DNA of 64,000 nucleotides from NCBI GenBank assembly GCA_030062745.1, contig CP099841.1, positions 22,075,398 through 22,139,397 of the forward strand, read 5' to 3'. Source of the DNA: Capitulum mitella (lineage: Eukaryota; Arthropoda; Thecostraca; Pollicipedomorpha; Pollicipedidae). The notes below the pieces were generated by a model that saw only the letters and a list, made by a program, of their open reading frames with translations, did not search any database and was not told where the DNA came from. Shown piece by piece: positions 12,646-24,429 of the stretch (position 1 is the first letter of the stretch; every line of letters starts with the position of its first letter). A program made the translations under genes and the position numbers.

Positions 12646-14420
12646 CCGCGTTCAGAAACAACTTTGGTTACTTACCAAGTTATCTTAGTGCGTCAAAACA
12701 TCTTTGGGAAGCATGGCCGATTTTTTAGTAGATATGAACGGAAATGTAGCCGTGCTACAAACCGCAATAAGGAAGTACATGGTAAGCTTGTAGGTGATGT
12801 TATTAAGTTTATAAACTCAGCTCTACATCTGACCAGAGCCGAAAGGCTCAGGTGGCGATCTCAGGACGGCCGTGTCGTGGCGTTGCACGACACGATGAAG
12901 ATCATCCGCTGCCACCTACCTCACGGCAAGCGACAGAATTCCTCCTCCATATCCGGACAACACTTGGCAAGCAGAAACAGGATCTGCGCAGGGTGAACGG
13001 ATTAATGATGGCTCTAATCCAAACGATACCCATTTCAACCCTGTCAAGTTGAATTTGTCTGAAAAATAACAAATATCGGTAGCTGCTTTTGTAAACTCCA
13101 TCCCCACTGTTTCTCTGCCAAAATCAAACGTCATGCGTATCTTCAGACTTTGTTCATCGTCATTATATCTCCATAGCTACGTTTTCTAGACTATAAAGGT
13201 CTTTCACGCTGCCAATTCTATATGGCCACTTTGAAGGCATGGCCTGTGTTTTTAAGTATTTATTTCTTAAAAAGGAAATCAATGCAACGTTTTTGTGTGA
13301 GAACGTTTCCTTTTTGCGTATAAACTAACAGATTTGCTGTAAATGGTATTTACTTGGAAAGCAAATGTCATCACAGCTACGTCAACAAGAGTTTGCCAAC
13401 GCTTTCCATCTTGTCTCATTTATCAGATAACCTAATTCGTTAAAAAGCAATGAATCGTGATATCATGACATGAAAGCCATTTCAGGGACAGAGAATAATC
13501 GGGTATGCTTCTGCGCAACTATATCAGCACTGTGAGTGAATGCAGCAGCCGAGTAGAAAATTGTCCGTGTTGCAAATGACAATATTAGTGAAAATATTAA
13601 AGTGATAATATTTTTATATTAGATAAGTGACAATATTAAAGCGATAATGTTTTTGGACTTGAATCGAAATGGTCGACCAGGAAATCCTAGCTGAAATACG
13701 TCCATAAACGAAAACACCTACCAGCGCTTATCTTTGCGCCTGTACTCAGCTGGAAATTGCACAAGTCCTTTGTGCAGCAGGACAGGAGGGTCGCGAGCAC
13801 GTTAGGTTCCCGCTTCCTTTCTGATTGTGATTGGCAGTGTTCGCCGCTGTCATGATCGCTGGCGTAGTGGAGCAGCAGCACTCAATGACTGCCAACGCCA
13901 GCAAGGCTGCCAGCGTCGTGACAATGCGCTCAATAAGGAAGGTTTTACTTTCTCCTTGCGTGACCCCTGCCTGTCCACGGTCGTAAACTTCACTGGGGTG
14001 AATAACACCTCTCGGTGGTCCATGACTTTGACAGATTAGCACGTGGCAAACCTTTACTCCTGGCACCGACAGCAGGGAAGTTTGACTTCATGCACAACAA
14101 AGGAAGGTGGCGGTAGGCAGCGTGTCTCCAGAACACTGCCTGAACATCACTCACGTGCATGTCTTGCACTTTTGATAAAGGTCCTAGTTTTCCGCCCGAA
14201 ATGTTTATTTAGGGCGATTGCCGGGGTCCGTTACTGAGGTTACACGGGAATGCTTCTGTTCCTGAATTGCTGTACCAGTCACTTGAATTGACGCCATCCT
14301 TGAGTGGACACTCGCCACCTACCAGTGACTCTGCCTTTAGACTTAACGGACCATTAGTCTCCGATGCAGTTTAAACATGCACGCCAAGATTCTTATGTCC
14401 TCAGCGTCCTGTATCGAGTC

Positions 14421-14424
<4 letters not shown>
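12646..14424. other. Non-coding DNA, nothing recognised
   Basis: A+T-leaning sequence with a small duplicated block near 13578-13650, where GTGATAATATTTTT- and GCGATAATGTTTTT-like phrases recur. No gene is supported. Confidence 0.4.

Positions 14425-14470
<46 letters not shown>
14425..14470. repeat. (AT)n microsatellite
   Basis: About 22 AT units, followed by imperfect TATATCTATATG sequence. Confidence 0.97.
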
Positions 14471-14471
<1 letters not shown>

Positions 14472-15728
14472 ACATCTATAGTTACATATGCGTATATATC
14501 TATATGTTCCGTCACGCGAGTCGATACACGTACATATCTTGCGCGTAACGGGGCGTTCCGTTCCTCGATACACCGGAAAGCCACTGATGATGGGCACTGC
14601 ATGATTGCTTAAGGTGAATGTCCAGAAAGATATAAGCTTAGCGCCATTAGAGCATTCCTTGGACGTGCTTTCCTCAGCGGTTCGGAATGGATGTCGCTCG
14701 ACGTGGAACTGAAGAGGGTGAAACAAAATTTAGAAGATAATGGCTATTCTAACCATTTGATGGCTGAACAAGTCAAATCACGCATGGAGATGACGAAAAA
14801 TAAACACCCACCCAAGACCGTCAACCGTGCATAAACCTATTCAACCAAAATAAGATAAACGTCTCATGTAAAACAGATGAAAAAACTGGTCAAGGACAAT
14901 ATACGTAAAATGTGGCTTGTAAGTCGTCGGATGAAGAGTTTAAGCTCATCAGATACGTTAAGAGAAGGACGATGCAAAACCTTGTGATGAGAAATAACTC
15001 TATTAAAACGCGCAATATTCTGAAAACCACCAGCGTAGTATATCATTTTCCCTATCCGTGCGAAAATTGCAGACTTCGTCAGCTAAGCCACATCGGTGCT
15101 ACGATCACAACCCTCCCTAGACGACTGACTATGCATTTGCATGACGAAGTTGCTGCTCAGCTCTCACGACAAGCACACAACAAAGACATCAACGAAGACC
15201 TTGACTTAGAACATCACGATGCTCATGACATGTACAGATGTATATGTACATGTACATGTACATACAGATTACATGTACAGACGACTAATGATTCTCGAGG
15301 CTCTTCTTATACCAGAACATCGCCCCTCCCTTAACGTTCAATTAAAACCATGTGTAACCCCAGGGGTAGTGGGGTATGCTGTGGGGTGATCCTCCAAAGT
15401 TCAGGTAATCGGCGTGGTCTCTGCAGTGCATGACGTGTATGGCATGTGCGGTTGTCCTAAACATGCAGATGTGAGCCTGATTCTGAAAGTGTCTAAGTAA
15501 TTATGACGTGCGATACTTTGAAATTTGAAACTTGCCTTTCCTATGCCGTTCCGATAAGGATTCATTCTGAAGATGAGAAATGTGTTTTTTGAAACGCCAT
15601 TTTGCCTTCAGTGGAAAGCGACTGCCCAAACCATCGAAAAAAAAACTCTGTAGATACTGGTGAAAGCCGAAACAGCCATCTCGTTTAACGAAATGTGGAA
15701 AAATAAAAATATTCTACGGCATTTCGTT

Positions 15729-15731
<3 letters not shown>
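14471..15731. other. Non-coding DNA with a short TGTACA cluster
   Basis: No gene is recognised. At about 15234-15290 there is a self-complementary cluster of ATGTACATGTACATGTACAT units, which could fold or simply be a microsatellite. Confidence 0.45.

Positions 15732-15784
<53 letters not shown>
15732..15784. repeat. (AT)n microsatellite
   Basis: About 26 AT units. It is the longest pure dinucleotide run in the window. Confidence 0.97.
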
Positions 15785-15790
<6 letters not shown>

Positions 15791-15869
15791 AATGTACAAC
15801 ATAATGATATATAAGATATGTGTAAATATATAAACAGATAAAAAATGTATCACATAGCTGGAGCTCTGT

Positions 15870-16200
15870 GGGCCGTCCGCCCCCGTAGATCCGCACAACG
15901 GGGCACTATCTCGTGGCGCGCTGCCGGCCGGCGCGTCGCCTGCCTCGTCGCTCTCCATGTTTTGTGTCACACGAGATATTGAATGAGAAAGGGGCGTCTA
16001 TCGGGCGGCAGCAGAGGGAAACAGCCCCATAAAGTAAGGGAGCGGGAGCCGGGGGACGACAACAGGCCGGTCTGGTGGGCGCCGCCCGCTGCCGGCTTCG
16101 CCCGAACACGGCTCGAGGCCACCGGGCCGAGTTAGTGGCAACCGCAATAATGCTGCATTTGGCCCGAAGCGAAATTTATGGAACGAGTAAAAACCTTTCG
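15870..16200. promoter_or_regulatory. GC-rich block with candidate factor sites
   Basis: A GC-rich stretch ends with CAACCGCAATAATGCTGC (about 16139), which contains a Runt/RUNX-type AACCGCA core, and AAATTTATGGAACGAG (about 16170), which contains a posterior-Hox/Caudal-type TTTATGG core. This combination is typical of animal developmental regulatory DNA. Single short matches are expected by chance, so the call rests on clustering only. Confidence 0.25.
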
Positions 16201-17146
16201 AGGCAGCTGCTGCAACAGCGACCTCAGGCTGCGGTTTGCTCAGAGGAATGAAAATCCGGGATAGGTATCGGGAGTTTTAAAGTTGAACGCAAAACGGAAA
16301 TGCGCCATGCTGATTTTACGACAAACCGCAGACCATTACGAGTTTGTGAAGAGAACAATGTCCCGAGAAATACCTAACCTAGAAACCTTCCATCGCACTT
16401 GATCTCGTGCCTCCTACAGATAGAAGTGAGGAAGTACTGTATATGTCATTGTGAGTCTGTATATGTCGATGTTTTGTGTAGCGGTTTAGGAACTGTTTTG
16501 GCGGGCAGTGACTGTTGACGTCACTGTTGATCTTCAATTGCGCGTGCCATTCACGAGACCTTTGGAATGGTTCAGAGTCTTAGGGGGACCATAGGGGGAG
16601 CGCAGCTGTGCTGTGCTTTGGAACAGTAATTCATGATTGTTGGTAAAAGCTATCACCTCCAAGTTTTTGGAATGCTGCCCTCTAAGTCGCGTGGTAGAAA
16701 CCCACGTGCAGCTTCGATACAAGCAATCCTATTGCCTGAGGGAGTTTGGAAAACTTGGTAAAGGTGTGTTTCTTGCAGTTATCGATTTCTAGATATACGT
16801 TAGAAGAGTTGCAGAAAAGACTTACCTTTGTGTTGCGCTGTTGCAAACAAATCATTTTCGCAGTTTTGAGTCAGTTGATACTCTGGACCACATTATTCCC
16901 CGAATACTCGTATAAACATGATCTGAATGTCACCCACCTTAAAAGGTGAAAATATAAGGTTGAAGAAGAAAACACATTGTAGGCAAATGATGTTTGATCG
17001 GCAGTTCTTCCCTGGACTTTATCTGAATTCTGGAATCGTTTTTAATGGCGTACCTAAATCAGGTCACCGGCTGTTAAATCAGTTCGTTTCTGTTAAATCG
17101 AACTCAGCAATATCGAAGTCATTTTGTTTTATTCTGTTGTACTCTA
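16201..17146. other. Non-coding DNA, nothing recognised
   Basis: No protein, RNA gene or transposon is recognised before the family 1 element starts. Confidence 0.4.
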
Positions 17147-18358
17147 TTAGCCCTATTCCCGGAGGGCCTAGAGCGGTATGGCCGTTTCCTGGCAGGGAGG
17201 GGAGGATTCGGCCCCCGGGATCTCGAGAACTACTCGTCCGATTTCATCGCAACAAACGGAAATCGATTTGCCATGACGTGAACTACATTTGTATAACAAA
17301 AAGTTTTGAAAATTTTGGAAAGGGTGGATACAGGCGGCAAAAATGTCAAAATGGGGGATATTTTTGGACTTCTTATAACTCCCTTGTTTATGAACCGATT
17401 TTGATGAAATTGGCATGAATCGAGAGATTATGGATGGGGCTTTTACCATTGGTACTCACATTTGAAATTTCGAGAAAATTCATAAGCGTTCACACGGTTT
17501 TGAAAATAGGAGGACTAGTTTTTCAAAAAATGATTTAACAAAAAAGTTAAAAGGACTTTTTTGGCTTCTTCTAGTAATGTTATGCCGAAGAAGTACAAAT
17601 TGTATCACAATGTTTGCATAATGTTACCATAGGCAGTGCCAGGGACATGAAAAAAGGGGAACTGTCATGGTCACGTGTTCTTCGGATCAACTTATAACCT
17701 TTGACCTTAAATGACCTCCAGTTACCTTAGAATCACTTGAAATGATTTCGTGTGCATTTAATATCTTGGAACGTCTCCAATCATTTGAATTCACTCTATT
17801 CCTGAAATTTCATTTTATGGCTGTTGTGATATAGGGTACGCGCACCGACAGTTTACGTCATAGCTCCGTGACCCGATCTGATATAGATCTGAAACTTGGT
17901 ACACAAGTAAAGAGCACCTTTCTTCGTCATATTTGTTCTGGGTTTGATATTTAAAAAAGACGGCGCCAAAATGTCTACTATAAAACCAAATTTTGACTTT
18001 TGACCTTGACCTGACCTTGTGAAGTGACCTCAGATAAACAAAATTGTGTTTATGTGTTGCACAACTACTTACCTATACATCCATATAAAGTTTTGAGTTC
18101 TATCTTAAAAACGCCACTTTTTACAGTCACTTTCCTTTTACACTTAACTTGGCCAAAAATGGTCTGAAGTGCCTCCCAAAAACGTTGTCTGGCTCCGCCC
18201 CTCAGCAGGACAGAATTACGAACTTTTGTCACAGTACGTAGAAAGAATAGCTAGGAAAGGTGACCAAGTTTCGTGAAGCTGCGCCAAAAATCCTAGAATT
18301 GGCAAGCAAAAAACCAGGAGGGACGGATTCAGCCACCCCCTGCCGGGAACAGGGTTAA
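17147..18358 (+). mobile_element. piggyBac-like non-autonomous element, family 1, copy B (full length)
   Basis: This is the only uninterrupted family 1 copy in the window, 1212 bp long. The left end is TTAG-CCCTATTCCCGG (a one-base change from TTAA) and the right end is CCGGGAACAGGG-TTAA, so the ends are inverted repeats with a TTAA-type target duplication. Its right 0.5 kb matches copy A and its left and middle match the inverted copy at 24430-26680. There is no transposase frame; predicted frames of 93-163 codons at the left end are not conserved in the other copies. It contains six TGACCT hexamers, three of them overlapping at 18001-18017. Confidence 0.85.
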
Positions 18359-21023
18359 GCAATTCAGCCTGTTGAGGCGATTTCGTGTCGTTTATGGAAT
18401 GTGACAACGAAATAATTATCATGTTATATCATATCTTTGTTACAGCCCGTCAAAACGTAAAACAGCGCGAAGAAATTGCAGGGTTTTGTCCTGCAGTTCT
18501 GGCTACTGATTTACGAGTAATAAAATGAGCGAGAAATCAATGTCATTATCATGATAATGCTTGGTCAGAAGCCTCCCTTCATTGGTGAACTCATCATAGT
18601 GTTGCGATATGTGAGATATGGAATGAAAATAGGGCAGGAGCAACATTCTAGTTGATATTTACGAGTAAAAAGGTACGGGTGAATGTAATCAAAGTCATCG
18701 AATATGATATAATAATTGAAGTCATTACTGTGTTTTGGGTTTTACAACAGAACGCTGCTACCCGCCTGCTGTGCAATACCACCGGGTCTGCCTTGTCTGC
18801 GGTGCATCACTGCAGTATATTTTGTTGTCTGCGGCGCAACACTGTAGTCTGTCCGCGCTGTCTAGGTACGATACAGCGCACCACTGTCTGTGTGTACTGC
18901 ACGTGTGTGCGGCGTGAACGGTGCAGGACAGCAGTGCAGACGCAGCGCACGTGGGACATTCACGTGCTCTGGGCCGTTGCTTTGGCGGGCATCTTTTGCC
19001 AAGGAGCCGCTGTTTCCCCGTCCCGCGCTCGGCTGAGAGGAAAGCAGCGTGAAGGGTTGGCAGTTCCATTCGTCGTAAAGTTGCGGAATGACTTTTGCCG
19101 AAGCACGCCGACCTCGTCAGTTGCAGTAACGTCGGAATGAGCATAGTTCTAAACAGTAATTTCCAGAGTTCATATAGCTTTACATGTGTCGCTTTGGTAG
19201 CCCTTTCCTAGTTTCAGCAATAGCGCATAAATGTCATGATTCGTTATTTCGGTAGAGAAATGGATTTTTCAAATTTGATGTGACGAAAATGAGTTGATGA
19301 AGTGAACATTAGTGTTTAAGTGGTCTGCGCATGCCTCTAAACGGTCCGGCGCCATGCTGATACACTAAAAGCCCAGCTTGACCACATCCAGCAGTGTCTT
19401 ACTTGCTTTCAGTTCATTGCACAATGCAATGCACGCATTAAGGCATCACAGCGGATGAGCTCACGAATGCATGACACAAGAAAACACGAAAGTAGCCTAG
19501 GGGAACAGTAACTGTCCTTCGTCGGCTCGCCAACACACCCTTCTTGCCTTAAAATTATCCGTCTGTCCGTAACTATTCCCTTTTCTAAAGGTTGTGACAT
19601 GTTTCGCTTCAGAATATAAACTCTGTGAAGGTCTAAGGTCGTTCATACCAGCGAGACCTTTTTAAAAAATAGGAGGGCTTAACATTATTGTTTACTAACA
19701 ATCCGAGCAGATTTATGACCCGAATGTCTCCGGAGTGACCAACAAGCAGGACATTCTCGACGATCAGCGTTCACCGTCGCGTTGATGTAATTTAGTGATA
19801 ATCAGTAAACAAATTGCTCCAGAACAGCACATCTGCCTCTCGCAAATACACAAAATGAGGTTGGTTGTCATTTAGACTGCAATCCATATCTAACCTCTCA
19901 AGATGAGTCGAGGACGTCTGAGAAACTGGAGAATCTGAGAATGGAACGAGGTGAGATCAGCCCTCCTTCCTTTTGATTTCTAAAAGTGTGATGAGTATTT
20001 TACATGGCTATCTTTCGGCTCGGCCTTTTATTTCGCGAAATCTCTTCATTTAGTAAAAAAAATAATTTAGTTAGGTGTACTGAAGTGATTGGCCACTTAT
20101 CCAGTGGAAAGAAAACATTGCTGATGGACCTCCGTAACTCAAATACCATTTCCGTGTGACCTTTCTCGCAGAATGGCTTTACTGACACAATGGAGGCTCT
20201 CTGAGAATCGCGCGCATTGCGAGGAAGAAAGGGCATTCCAGCAAATCCACGCCCCAAATAGAAAATCTTTCACATGTCGCCATCCAGTTATTCTCGCAAG
20301 ACAAAGCTGAGCCACCCGTTACAGCCCAGCAGGGGATTAGTCCAGCGTTAGCGCCCGGTAAAAACAGCGCCTGTCAAGTCACGGCTCGCTGGCCGTTGGC
20401 GGCTCCGCCTGGGGCGGTTGGCCCTGAGGCGATGAAGCGTGGAGCTGGGCTGCCACCAGACATCGATTTTCGCCCGCCGACCTCCGACCGACGCCTGGGG
20501 GGTGCAAGCGATGAGAGCGCTTATTGTATCTCAGCAGACTATCATTTTTCACGTGCCATTTCTCCGGAAGTTTAATGGCACGGTTGAGCCATGCGCCAAA
20601 ACTGACACCTAATGGACGTGCAGGATAATCTACGATCTTCGGATATTGTCAACGTCCCATTGTATGTAGAGCTCGAGACGTCGCCTGACTGGTCATAATT
20701 TTCTGCGTTTTCTTCTATAAATCAAATATCTGTCCCGGCTCTAGGAATTCTTGGCGACACGTATGCACGATACGTGGTCTAACGACCAAAAGCTCTAATA
20801 AAAATCTTCCTAGCAACGACAGCCAGCTGGTTTCGGTACCACATCCAAACCTAATTAACGGCAGCTAAAAGAGGCTTGCTGAGATTGTTCGAGGTTGAAA
20901 TCAAAAGGTTTTAAATGGACAACTGCCCGTCGGCTATCGTGCTCAATAACGAATACCTAAAGAACAATTTGTTTCCAGAACTTTGTTATGATATTTGATT
21001 AATAAACCAAAAAAGCAGCTTAC
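18359..21023. other. Mostly unique non-coding DNA
   Basis: No gene is recognised. A 32 bp imperfect duplication starting TTGTCTGCGG occurs at 18793 and 18825. Around 20290-20490 a GC-rich stretch with GGGATTAGTCCAG and CTGGCCGTTGGCGG words resembles the other candidate regulatory islands. Confidence 0.4.
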
Positions 21024-21091
21024 GAGTGAGAGTGAGAGTGGAAGAGAGAGAGAGAGAGAAAGGGGAGAAAGAGAGAGAGGGAGCGAGAGGG
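21024..21091 (+). repeat. GA-rich low-complexity tract
   Basis: An imperfect (GA)n/(GAGA)n run interspersed with GGGG. The E/R/G-rich peptide predicted here is an artefact. Confidence 0.9.
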
Positions 21092-24000
21092 TTTCACCTG
21101 ATTTATCGTACTCGCCGCATTTCGTGTAAGCCAGTTATCCATTTTGGAAGTGTTCGCGTGATACGAAAATATCACTTCCGGGAACCGATGATGGCGTCGT
21201 CTTCACTTATTTGGTATGACAGGACATTGGACGAAAACAATGCATCTCTTGAAGGCGAAATACGCAGACGAACGAATTAAAGACCATTTCAAAGTTGTTA
21301 CCAGAATTACAAATTATGCAGCTTTTATCAAAGACACCTGTCAGAATCTTCAAAGGTTAATCTCAGCCGAACTGTCGAGCAACTTCTTGTCCGTGATATA
21401 CGCAAGCAGCCGCCGGAGGTCGTCCTTCAGTGAGAAGTTGTCGTTTGTAGTCAGGTGATATGAGCTGCTCTACTGTGGAATACCGCTGCTCATGCTCGGA
21501 AAAAAGGCGCCGCTCTACGCTGGTGATTCCCTGGTACCCAACAAACGCGGCAAGTCGTAATTCCTCAACTTTGGGCTGACTGCAGATTAAGGACAAAAGT
21601 CGGCGCAAAGTTCGACAGGATACTGTGATGGCCTAATGCCACGGAACGATTTTAACTGCTACTAAAACGTCCTAATTCGGCTCAGTTTGCGCGTTTGCGA
21701 CTTCGAAGTTTTGAGGTGAACCCCGTGAACCCTAATGAGCCTCATCAATAACTCTGTGAGTGGTCATTATTTGTCTACGAGCTGTTCTCCTGCATCATTA
21801 CATTTTCACCTTTCCAGGTGGTGATATTCAAGTGATGTTCACCGTACAAGTAGGAGATTGTGTTTCGGAGTAGTAATCAAGAAATAAATTCGCGGCATCA
21901 TTTGGCAAAATTTATACACCAGCACGCCAACGCTTAATAACGGCAATCGTATAGACATCACAATGAGCTTCGATGCAGAGAAGGCAGCATGAAACATAAT
22001 TACAAAGTCTCATTCATCATGTACATGTACCTGATGGAACTCAAAGACGTGACAAATCAAAGATTAGCAACAGAGCCTCAGCAACTAGATACGATCAGGG
22101 TTTATGTCCCAAGTGTGCGATGGTCAGAATGAACAGGACCGAGTGACGACAATGCTGTCTTGAGACTTATGCTGCGTGTTTCTTAAAATTGTCTGAATGA
22201 AACTCGCTAGAATGGCATTTACAAAACATTCCTCCATCTCCCTGTTACTGGCGACACATTTCGTGCAATGCCCGTCTTAAGAACCAAAAGTTCATCAGAT
22301 GGCTTTATAACGGTCGTTGTCAGTTACCCGGAAATTCCAGAAATGGCGCATTAGCCTGTATTACGATGGTGCATACGTTTATTAGGTACTTTCCATCATG
22401 TATAAGCTACTTTCAGTTAGGCAATTGGGTACTTCCAGACCGATTCCATAACAATGGTGCATCGGAAAGTCAGTTTTGCCACAAAGAATAGAATCTGAGG
22501 AGTGGCATGTATACGTGATTCTACCTGACTTCTCAGATTATTGTCTTTGCAGCCTTTACAGCACGAAAGACGAACAGTTCTGGGCTCGGTCCAGAAGTAT
22601 TTTTGTGTTATGATCTTGATTTTTTTGTTTCTTTTCTCTCTGAAATTTGAGGGGTCCTATCTAATGCTATGCCCATGAGTTGATCTTTCACATGCGTATG
22701 ATTTGTTTTCGCGAAAAGAGTAAATATGGTATGTTTATTGCGTAGTAAATATCCTCTCACCAGAGAAGTAATGCCTCAAGAAAATGGTTTAATCACAACA
22801 GGAAGAGATCACCTAATGCACCTAGCTGACGGCATTTCAAGTTACATATGGCTTTTAGGGCCTTACGTAAGTCACTTTAATGTTCTCAGGGACTTAATCT
22901 GTCATTAAAGGCATTCCACATAAAGTTCCTGACAGTCATATCCAAAAGGGCAAAAATAGAAGCGGGGACTGAGGTCTGTTTCATCAAAACCAACTTTCCA
23001 GTTTCTCAGATTTCATGCACCTGTTTTCCGACACTTCTGTTTCACCAGCACCTAAAAAAATATCCCCACTAAGGAGTTTGGACACGGTTTTCGGACAGCT
23101 GCAACGCGTTTTGTTTCACCAACTTCGCTAACGACGAAAAATTTATCTGCCGCACGCATGAAATTTCGATTTCGAAAATTTCGAAAAACGATTTCGAAAG
23201 CCTGCATTTTTTGACAACAGAATTAGGTGGCATGGACCTTCGAAATGTGTATCTTGAAGCTCAGCAGTGATGATACGAGTTATTCCGTAGAGTTGTCTTC
23301 TTACAGAGGTGCACGGACCCGACGGACCAGTTTTCTGAGGTATTGTGATGGAACTGCATGAAGAAGTGAGTTTGCGCTGGCCCTGTCAGTTTGAAGAAGA
23401 AAGTTTACAGACTGTGGATAAACACTGAATAGTCTTTGCCCCGGGAAATTCAGGCATGACTGCGTGGATAAATCAGCCATTTATATAATACATGATCTAG
23501 AACTGCTATTTTTCTGCGACTGTAATTTTAGTTAGTTAGTTTAGTTATCTAATCAGTCGATAGTACGAACGTCGTTTAGTAAGGCTGACTTCGTAAGAGG
23601 ATGATCTACGGTCGCAGCGCATCTGGCACACTTTTTCTGGACGCTGACAGTGAAATATTCCGTGTGAAATCCCATAACTTTTTAACCAGAAATGATGGAA
23701 CGTGGTGGCGCCAAAAGAGGCAGTATCGTTGTAATTTCTCGGCTGGTACGGTAATTTGTATGACTTTGGAAATTGAGTCTTGCTCTAATGGAAATCATGT
23801 CGTGCTCTTACTCCGATATGCGTTGTGCTCACCATTAGGTCCCTCTTCACCATCACTGCGCCCCTGGTGAAAAACGAATTTTCAAGATTACATTGTCGGG
23901 AAAAAATGTTTCATTTTCACTACATAGCGGCGTTCTTCCATTCAGCTGCGGACAACCAGATTAGAAGTGGTGAGCTATTAACCACTGCTAACGTGGATAG

Positions 24001-24429
24001 TTACACTCAAAAATGTCGCAAAGACGTGTTTCTACGTGAAAACAAAAAAAAACACTGGGCGCTCAAACATTTAAGCTTGTAACGCTTCTGTTGCTCTAGA
24101 TCATTAGTCGTGCTTACCGGTGTCTAAATTTTTTCCGAGGTCGGATTTAGCTCGGGTCATCCTCACAATTCAGGGGTCTGCAAGACCATTGCATTTTATT
24201 CCAGACGTTTGCAAATCCCCCGACTGCGACAGGGCTGCTTTCATGAAATGCTGATTTCGTGATCCTACTGAAATCCGTGAGCATTGTGAAGTCTAGGAGC
24301 AGACACGGAGCTTTGTGGCGAAGGTGACATCTAAATGATATCAAGCTAGGCTCTTAGGCCCCGTAATTCAATTTGCTTTGAGTTGTTAGCTGCAACCAAC
24401 GCCAAGCAGGAATTCTTGCTGTACAATTC
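21092..24429. other. Unique non-coding DNA
   Basis: No genes are recognised. A small cluster of ATTTCGAAA-type words, partly palindromic, lies at 23161-23200. Frames do not exceed 90 codons. Confidence 0.4.
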
